In this document: positions 46,263-64,000 of the stretch, piece by piece | How the letters are laid out: each line of letters opens with the position of its first letter | Numbering within the stretch: the first letter of the stretch is position 1 | NCBI RefSeq assembly: GCF_037975245.1 | Contig: NC_092568.1 | Span: forward strand, 8,939,001-9,003,000 | Origin: Apostichopus japonicus | Lineage: Eukaryota; Echinodermata; Holothuroidea; Aspidochirotida; Stichopodidae | Length of the DNA stretch: 64,000 nucleotides | Reading direction: 5' to 3' | Notes under the pieces: generated by a model | The model's input: the letters and a program-made list of their open reading frames with translations, nothing else | Told to the model about the DNA's origin: nothing | Database searches by the model: none | Made by a program: the position numbers and the translations under genes

Positions 46263-47465
46263 ATGGAGAGAAGTACACCATCAGCTGATCCGGGTAACCA
46301 GGATGTTAATTTGTTGCAGACTTCGTCATTTTACTGGTGCTTTACTGGTGTTATGATCGTGATCATGAATTTAACCGTTATAGCACTTTTCGTTCGAAAT
46401 CGTAAAACACTAACGGATTGGTTGCTCATTAACCTAGCTATTGCAGATGTATGTGTTGGTATCAGTATTATTCCGCTTCACGGTTTACCGTTGGGACAAC
46501 TAGAAGATTACAGCTCGTATTATTATTTATGTTTTATATCAGAATGTTTAGCCAACTGTTTCATGACCGTCGCCTCGCTGTGTCTCATTGCGTTGTCGTG
46601 CGATCGCTTGTATTATATCACTTCACCGTCGCGGTACAAAGACACTCAATGCAAAGGAAAGATCTTGTTGGTCAACATTTTATACTGGATCCTCTCATTC
46701 ATGGTTTGGATTGTTGTCGGTGTGTTGGTGACATCTTTGTCCAACGATATTAAAACCACTGGTGCAAGTTGTCCGATAGAAAGTGACCTTTCGAATGATA
46801 TACTCGGTGCCAAAACCATCGCTATTTTCTGGGCACCATTTTTCACCGTTCTTGTCTTGTTCTTACTGACGAGTCTAGGCAGATCACCTGAACCCACTTC
46901 CTCGATTGAGTCTAACGTAAGACCCAGGTCATACCTCCTCCGTGAACAGCAGCATAACTTAGCTTTTGATGGTGACATTTCATGCAGTGAGGGGACTAAC
47001 TTAGAAGATGGTGGAATATGGGTAGGGAAAGATAACCAAAATTTAAACACCGAAAATTACCGATCCAACGACCTTCAAGGTAGTGGGACCTGCACCCAAG
47101 ATCTTACTTTCGCCATCACAAGTGGATGGTGCGATTCACCAGAGGCATCACGTTCGTCATCTCATGCGCAAAACCGCATCAAGGAGAACAACAGGAATCC
47201 AGGCGAACTAGTCAATGGAGGACAGGAATCTTGGAATAGAAAGGATGGCAGCCCTCGTTTGATCTACTTTCTGTTTATAATTTTTGTCATTACGAGGATG
47301 CCATTGGCGACCTTCCAAGTTTACCTATTTATAAGTGATATCACGATTCGAAACACTTCGATTGTATATCGTATGGAACTTGCATTGTTGTTTTTGTTTT
47401 GTTCAAATAGCTTTTTCAACCCTATCGTATTAATAGCCTTTCGGAGAAAGTTTCGTCTTCAATGA
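46263..47465 (+). CDS. Divergent rhodopsin-class GPCR, intronless (400 aa)
   Basis: Seven hydrophobic segments: TM1 ~24-44, TM2 ~53-72 (LAIAD 58-62), TM3 ~88-112 (Cys90), CDRLY 113-117, TM4 ~133-155, loop-2 Cys170, TM5 ~181-205, TM6 ~334-357, TM7 ~372-393. The third intracellular loop is long (~125 aa, Ser/Asn rich) and the C-tail is very short (RRKFRLQ). The layout is amine/muscarinic-like. Deviations: TM6 lacks the CWxP motif (reads ITRMP, Pro347) and TM7 has NPIVL (386-390) in place of NPxxY. I chose the ATG at 46263 for its strong context (GGGACCATGG); the upstream open frame has no ATG or signal sequence. It would be a plasma-membrane receptor; ligand unknown. Intronless single-exon receptors are common in invertebrate expansions. 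Confidence 0.9.
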   Translation: MERSTPSADPGNQDVNLLQTSSFYWCFTGVMIVIMNLTVIALFVRNRKTLTDWLLINLAIADVCVGISIIPLHGLPLGQLEDYSSYYYLCFISECLANCFMTVASLCLIALSCDRLYYITSPSRYKDTQCKGKILLVNILYWILSFMVWIVVGVLVTSLSNDIKTTGASCPIESDLSNDILGAKTIAIFWAPFFTVLVLFLLTSLGRSPEPTSSIESNVRPRSYLLREQQHNLAFDGDISCSEGTNLEDGGIWVGKDNQNLNTENYRSNDLQGSGTCTQDLTFAITSGWCDSPEASRSSSHAQNRIKENNRNPGELVNGGQESWNRKDGSPRLIYFLFIIFVITRMPLATFQVYLFISDITIRNTSIVYRMELALLFLFCSNSFFNPIVLIAFRRKFRLQ

Positions 47466-47663
47466 GCAGATTCTGCTATGATTGAGATCAATCGGAATAA
47501 TTGACACGAAGAAGCACCGACGATTGGAAAGCTTACATGGGCACTTTGTGTGTAGTAAAAAAACTATCATGTACTTGTTATATAAGACTCTGCAAGGGTT
47601 GGGAATACGACAGTGGGGACGACCCGGGGACGCCACAATTACTGTCCTACTATGAAGTGAGCT

Positions 47664-47741
<78 letters not shown>

Positions 47742-47771
47742 TAAATTTGCCTCTCTATTCGCCTCATTCGC

Positions 47772-47851
<80 letters not shown>
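47664..47851. repeat. Two TA arrays with short spacer
   Basis: Pure TA tracts on either side of a GCCTCTCTATTCGCC-type spacer with a doubled CGCCTCATT. It lies just downstream of the GPCR stop codon and would fall in its 3' UTR if transcription continues. Confidence 0.9.
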
Positions 47852-47855
<4 letters not shown>

Positions 47856-47899
47856 ATAAAAAAAACTTACTCCTTATTTGTCAATTATGAGTCATATCT

Positions 47900-49820
47900 T
47901 ATTTCTCTGGTTTTCTCTAATAATATATATACATATATATATATAATTTATGACCGACAAAATATCCCCGTTTTAATTTTGACAATTTTCTTGTATCAAA
48001 ATTCTTAATTTGGTTTATATATACGTATATATAATATATATATATATACAGACCAAAGACGCATAAACATTTTTTCCTCTTTGTACGTTTTTTCATGCAC
48101 TAAATTCACTCAGGTAACCTTGTAAGTTTCTTATAGATTATGAATCCACCTCTACATATACGTTTATATTTGAGCCGCATTTACAGCGGCTACGGACGGT
48201 CTTGATGTAAATTGTCAATAATGTTAGAAATATTGACGATGGTCTTTGTGTAAGTTTTTCTGTTGTGTTTGGTGTATTGATCGCACTTTTGCGTGTGTCA
48301 ACAATGAAGTGAGAAAAACACTCACTTCTTTCTATATGCATCTAGAGTTTCACTATAATCCTTGTGGGCTTACGTTTCTGAACGAATGAATAAATTGAAA
48401 TTGCACTTATTACTTATGTCGAATAAGCAAATTTCACATTTTGCCATTTCAACTGTATATTTCTACTAATACAGGAACTGACAGGTGCAGTTTCGTTTGA
48501 AAGAACCTCTATAGTGTGGAACTTCCTTAATCATCGGCAGATAAAATAGTTGTAATGTTAAACATGACAGTATTTTGTAAGCCTACATTTATTATGTTCT
48601 TGTGTGTCCGAGAGGCGAGAAGGATTGCAATGAGTCCATATTCGTACTCGAATTCAATTAAGTGTATAGTTGCATTCATTTGTACTCGCCAAGGTTTTGT
48701 TGTACTCGGGGCATATTGAAAAACTAGTAAAAAAGTACGATCGCGTACTCACATGCCTAGAGACTTGTACTTGTACTCGTGCTAAGGTAAATTCCTACGT
48801 GTACTCACCGTAGCCTGCCTGTTGAACTGTCTTACTGTAATGTCGGCAACTAACTTTATGAATGTCTGTAAATCAAGATATTTTCGAAGACAAAATTGTA
48901 TCGGAATCAAATTCAAAATCCTTAATTTTGGCATCTTGCAGCTGCTGAAAACGTTACTTAACTGTTATAAAACTTGAAACAGTCTTTGTCTTTCTCTGTA
49001 TACAGTTACTTGTGTTGCATGGTATCATATTATACATCAAAGAGATACCTCACAGAAAGTATATTAATGTAAACGCTACGATCTTGTTAAAATATGGTTT
49101 CTCATCAAAGTTTATTAATCACGAATGCAAATCACCTCATGTGACGCACTAAATTATCGAATTAACATCGACTATGTTTAAAAAAAAATTGACCGACTTT
49201 GTGTCCATCATTTAACGGAATCATTTGGTTTTTCTTCCTAAGTAAAAAACATCGTTTTATAATTGCAAGGTTGGAACGACTGGGTTGGATGGTAAGGGTC
49301 CTGCGGGATGGAGGCTAAGGGTCGCGGGGATGAACGGGTGACCGCAATAATTTTCGTGGCAATGATCTTCACACCCTATCTTTGTTCACCAGGTATATGA
49401 TTGCCTGCTCCCTCCGCCCGATCTGAAAACAAACTGTGTCGGGTTCACTGACGTGTGTTGCTTCATCGATCGTTATTCAACAAAGAATATGTCTCGTTGC
49501 AAGAAAAAAATCAGCGTTCCAAGGACGGCTAATTTCTTGCCACTCGCCGCGGGGCGGGATGTTGTTTAATAATTGCCTATGTTTAAATGACGATACTTCA
49601 TTTCAAATAATTGTCATTCGTTCGGAGACTGTGTGTACATAATGTTTTATTGATCACAAATAGTTTCAAACCAACAACATTTTATATTTTTATTTATTTA
49701 CTTATTGATTATTATTTAAAAAAATATTACAGAGCGAGGTTATATTACAATAGATGTGTTGGTATAAAATCTGTTATTTTTTCAAACAAATATACCACAA
49801 TATGCAGATTTTGGATATCA
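47900..49820. other. No gene recognised
   Basis: Short TA runs (~47930, ~48025). A patch at 48640-48820 repeats GTACTCG/GTACTTG about ten times irregularly on AT-rich background. No coding exon recognised. Confidence 0.45.
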
Positions 49821-49829
49821 CTAGACCAG

Positions 49830-49995
49830 GGCTTTCCAGGACAAGATTCGACCCGAGAATGATCTTATAATCTGGCGGACCCCACCAAAACAAAGTCAAA
49901 CCATACGCTTGCACTAATCGGGTTTCGAACCCTCCGTATATAAGGCCTTTTAGTATGGGCTTGAGCACTCTACCGGTCTCCCCTGCACATTTCAT
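49830..49995 (-). mobile_element. tRNA-derived SINE fragment
   Basis: On the minus strand a tRNA-like head begins GGGGAGACCGGTAGAGTGC and has GGGTTCGAAACCC (a strong B box and T-arm) about 45 nt later, followed by a ~90-bp body. No intact acceptor stem, so a tRNA gene is unlikely. Confidence 0.6.
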
Positions 49996-50424
49996 GAATC
50001 TACGATATATGTGAGATTTTGTATTATGTCTGCGACTCTGCTTAAACCAATATTTCTCTATATATGATCCTGTTAAATAAAAATGATTCCAAACTCCCGA
50101 TATATCTGTTCGTACGGAACATTTCACTAAAAATTAACGTAAGGTTACAAACCTATCGCGACGATAGAAACATAATTCCGTAAATGTATATGAATTTATC
50201 ATATAGAGACATTTAGACAGCTACTTTAAGTCACGCTCAAACTTCTAACACGATCATTACACAGAACTAATTGCAGACAGTGAATAAGTTCATGAAAATT
50301 TAGCAAGATTTAGCTCGATCTTAAATTTACACACACTGTTTAATAGTCATTAATTACACTCAATGAATATACTGCTATTCATGATAATATCTTTGAATGG
50401 CTTTTACCTGCAGGCTATCAGTGT

Positions 50425-50810
50425 ACGAGGTGCTTTGGTGCATTTTAACCTTATAGATGGGAGTGATGGGCATTAAAGAAGACATAGTACACATAGTACA
50501 CATATTATATAGAGAACACAGTGTACTTAATGTTTTACAGTAGTTACTGTAATCTCTGTGTGAATCGGGTGTGTGTTGAAAGAAATCATTTTACGAAGTA
50601 ACTAACAGTTCTGTTAGTAGTGTCATTTACTCACAGATCTGAGAATTAAGGTATTGTGTTTTTGTGACCAACCTTTTGGAAAATTTGCGCATTCGTTTAT
50701 CTTCAGCATCAGGATAAAATTTGAAACTTCTTGTAAGTGTACAGTGTATGAGGTGTTTTAGTGCATTTGAATCTTATAGTTGAGATGGTCGATGGGGAAT
50801 TAAAGAGGTG
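50425..50810. repeat. Pair of ~70-bp direct repeats
   Basis: 50425-50490 and 50742-50808 share GTGTACGAGGTGCTTTGGTGCATTT-type sequence (ATGAGGTGTTTTAGTGCATTT in the second), then CTTATAG.TG.GA and ATTAAAGA. Non-coding; class unknown. Confidence 0.6.
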
Positions 50811-50819
50811 GTGGAACTT

Positions 50820-52362
50820 TCAAAAGTGGCTCTTTAAGTAAATGAAATGAACACAGTTTTAACACGGCAGGAGTTTGAAGGAATTTCGGTCCTTTGCCCA
50901 TGTGTCCCTTGGTCCTCACTCCTACACCCCCCCCCCCCCGCACCATCGTCCTTGTTTTCAACAATTGGTCATTTGTAGCTAACCTAGTATATACGATAGC
51001 ATATACGAGAGAGCGTGATATAGATTTCACTTTTTAATTTCGCAAAATATGGAAAAGGGTACATTTCATTAAGAAAATGGGGAATTTTACTTCTGTAGGG
51101 ACAGTTCACAAATGGAGGGTAAGTTTAATTTATGAAAAGGGAACTTTTTCATATTTTTGATTAAGTAAGGGACACGACAGTACTGCTCCATGTACTCCCA
51201 CCCCCCCCCCCCTTCCAACTTACATGTGCATACATGGTGCAAGTTGGTTCCAAGTTCTATATGTTTAATGAACGACCATCCGGGGACAGACCGAAATTAG
51301 CAAGTGGATACTCGGAGCAGTACTTGGGATGTCTCATCGCTACCAAGTAATGGATGGGTCTAAGAACGACATGTAATTGCTAATAATTCCGAATGCAGCT
51401 AGGCCGATGTGTAGTTGCAGTATTTTACGATGGACAGCGCAATACTGTAACTGGCTGCGTATAGTTAACATAGGTGTTGTTTGTGTCACTTTAGAGCGAA
51501 CGAAAGTACACGGTTGCAACGGGTCGATTTTATCCTAAAGAAACAACCATAAGGGGTCCAGATGCTATGAGATATCGAGATTTTTGCCTGCGTAGCGAAC
51601 TATCGTTTTGAGGAACTTTGAATGTTCACATCAACTTTATTATTAAACAACGTTACATAGGTTTGGGACTTAGCAATCATTACTGCAGGCTAAAAAAAAT
51701 TCATTCGGAATAGTTGATTAGTGACGCAACAAGCTGTTGTTTACTTTACACAACGTATATTTTCAACGTGTAAAATTATCACAAGAATCGTGTTAAGTAG
51801 AGGGCAGGTGGAAGGGTGTTTTTTTTTTTTACATTTTTATCGATTTTACCCATCCTTGTATACGTTATACTTTCATGAATATATGAATACCTAACTTGCA
51901 GTTAAAATTCAGATGATGCCTGATGTGAGTTTTACTGAATGTCAGGGTGATTTTTGAAGGACATGTTTTTCATTGTTCTTTTTGCTATTGACAAATTCTT
52001 TTCTCTTGTATCCAGCTGGCGCGATTCTTGCTGTTCTCGTTTGACCTTGCAGTTCCATTGGACTGTGGCCAATAAGACGCCTTCACACGCGTCTTGAGAA
52101 CCTATGCTTAATAGATACAAACAATTTACTTAACACTTGTAGTTCAACTTCACTAAATATTGAAGGAGAAACAACAACAACAACTACAACAGCAACAAAA
52201 CAATACGTTGAGACTAACGATGATGATTTTGCAAGCCACATGCATTCTTTCCGATCTATGAAGTTAAAAGTCTAATTTCAATGCGGCGACTTTCGAACAG
52301 GAGCCGAAACTAGTCCCTTAGGAATAAAGATCTCCTCTTCTTATTGAGGACATATCATCGCA
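50820..52362. other. No gene recognised; sequence upstream of the claudin-like gene
   Basis: C-homopolymers near 50926 and 51200. No convincing TATA box or exon was seen; the promoter and any 5' UTR exon of the claudin-like gene should lie here. Confidence 0.4.
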
Positions 52363-62762
<10,400 letters not shown>

Positions 62763-62987
62763 TGTAATCAGAGAAAGGGGAGGGGGTATAGGCATGCATA
62801 GAAAGCAATCAAAACAAGAACATATATCAATATTTTCATGACAGAAATTTTGTTGGCGCGTTACGACATTATTCGTATTTTAACGATATTGTTCAGATTT
62901 GTAACACCACACATTATACAAATTATTAGTTGGACAAATTTCCCAATTTCTTCACCGTGACAAAATGCTTTCTCTAAACTTTATTAA

Positions 62988-62993
62988 AATAAA
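62988..62993 (+). terminator. Candidate poly(A) signal of the claudin-like gene
   Basis: AATAAA 226 bp after the stop codon. Another AATAAA-rich stretch occurs near 63227-63235, so alternative 3' ends are possible. Confidence 0.55.
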
Positions 62994-62999
62994 AGACAA

Positions 63000-64000
63000 A
63001 TAATGTTCTTCCATTAATACATCAAATCTAACGAAATAATGTAGAAAACGGTCATGTATTGAGATATTATGAATTCCAACCCCCGGAATCCTCCTTTAAG
63101 TGTATATCTACGGTAACTCTTACATGCCATTGTCTACCATGCTTTGTATTCTAGCAAGACTGAGAAGACAAAGTACAATATATATCTATGCATTGTCTAT
63201 GTATTATGATATATTAAGACGAGAATAATAAAATAATAAAACATCTGTCATTTTACGCAGAAATCCATGTTTTGAACGAATCTAAGTAGACATACATTGT
63301 CGATTTCTGATGCGTATAGTGTCATTGAGAGAAGGAACCCTTTGTTTATTTTCAGGGTGAAGAGGAAATAAATGACACCATAAGGCCGCATTGATAAAAA
63401 ACCAAATAACAAACATTTAAGGAAACAGGGATATACTATTTGTCGGTTTATTCATAAAATATTTATACTAGGCTATATGCAACAAGCGAATTAGTCATTC
63501 TTTGGCGAATTAATCTCTTTCTGTCATTACACCACCCACACCCCCCCCCCTCCATCCCCAGGCTTCCTAGTAAACTTACACAAATAAATGTCGCGTGCGA
63601 GATTGATTCAATATAACCATATAGGAGTGCTGTTGTAGGATATATGAAAAGGAAATATACTAATAAAGGAAATTTACTTGCTCCATAAATGCTTTTTTTT
63701 TTTTGTGTGGTCACAATGCCAAAAGTCTCCCGTATGATGGTAAAAACCCATTTGTGCTTCGAAGGCTTTAATTAAAGAGTTCGGCCATTTTTTATGTTTT
63801 AATTCAAATAAAGAATAAAATATCTTAATTCGATTGCTCTAGACCTAATCTTCTTATACTTATACGAGTCCGGACGCGAAGTTGTTACTTTGTGTTAAAT
63901 TGGTGTTACTAATTGGGAGAAAGAAAAACACTTCACAGCTCTCAGAAAGTCGCACCGAATATGCACAGGCTGATGTGGAAAGTGGAACAAGGTTATTTGG
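63000..64000. other. No gene recognised
   Basis: AT-rich sequence downstream of the claudin-like gene with a C-run near 63541 and a T-run near 63693. No exon or known repeat recognised. Confidence 0.45.

Overview
This is nuclear DNA from an animal. It is AT-rich and has GT-AG introns, long TA and GAT microsatellites, truncated L1/Tx1-type LINEs, tRNA-headed SINEs and many short inverted-repeat transposons. Host genes are an NLR-like immune gene, rhodopsin-class GPCRs and a claudin-fold membrane protein. A marine invertebrate deuterostome, perhaps an echinoderm, would fit, but that is inference from gene content; nothing here fixes the species.

Layout. 1-3.4 kb: non-coding DNA with a 165-bp hairpin and a dispersed repeat. 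3.4-16.6 kb: the two halves of one minus-strand GPCR exon, held 12.6 kb apart by two direct copies of a hAT-like MITE (3718-4308 and 15704-16303) with 11.4 kb between them. That 11.4 kb holds SINEs, two U2-snRNA-headed elements and a 5'-truncated LINE (10813-15499) with a 16-bp target-site duplication. 16.6-22.1 kb: no gene seen. 22.1-38.1 kb: one minus-strand NLR-like gene. I could join 19 coding exons in a single frame (980 aa): a NACHT protein without its P-loop core, followed by four repeats of a three- or four-exon cassette. Two MITEs with clean target duplications sit in its introns. 38.4-43.1 kb: SINE, TA/GTCAG minisatellite, a second truncated LINE (minus strand) and a 570-bp tRNA-headed repeat. 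46.3-47.5 kb: an intronless divergent GPCR. 52.4-62.8 kb: a four-exon claudin/PMP22-family gene (219 aa), its large second intron filled with microsatellites and nested MITEs.

The genes do not form a pathway. The two GPCRs belong to the same broad rhodopsin class (both carry a DRLY motif), but one is a pseudogene. The NLR-like protein would be an intracellular immune or scaffold protein unable to bind ATP in the normal way, and the claudin-like protein a four-pass membrane protein.

The most interesting structure is the split GPCR exon. Its outer flanks form one 8-bp target duplication and its inner flanks form a second, which is the footprint expected if a DNA circle carrying one MITE recombined into another MITE already sitting in the exon.
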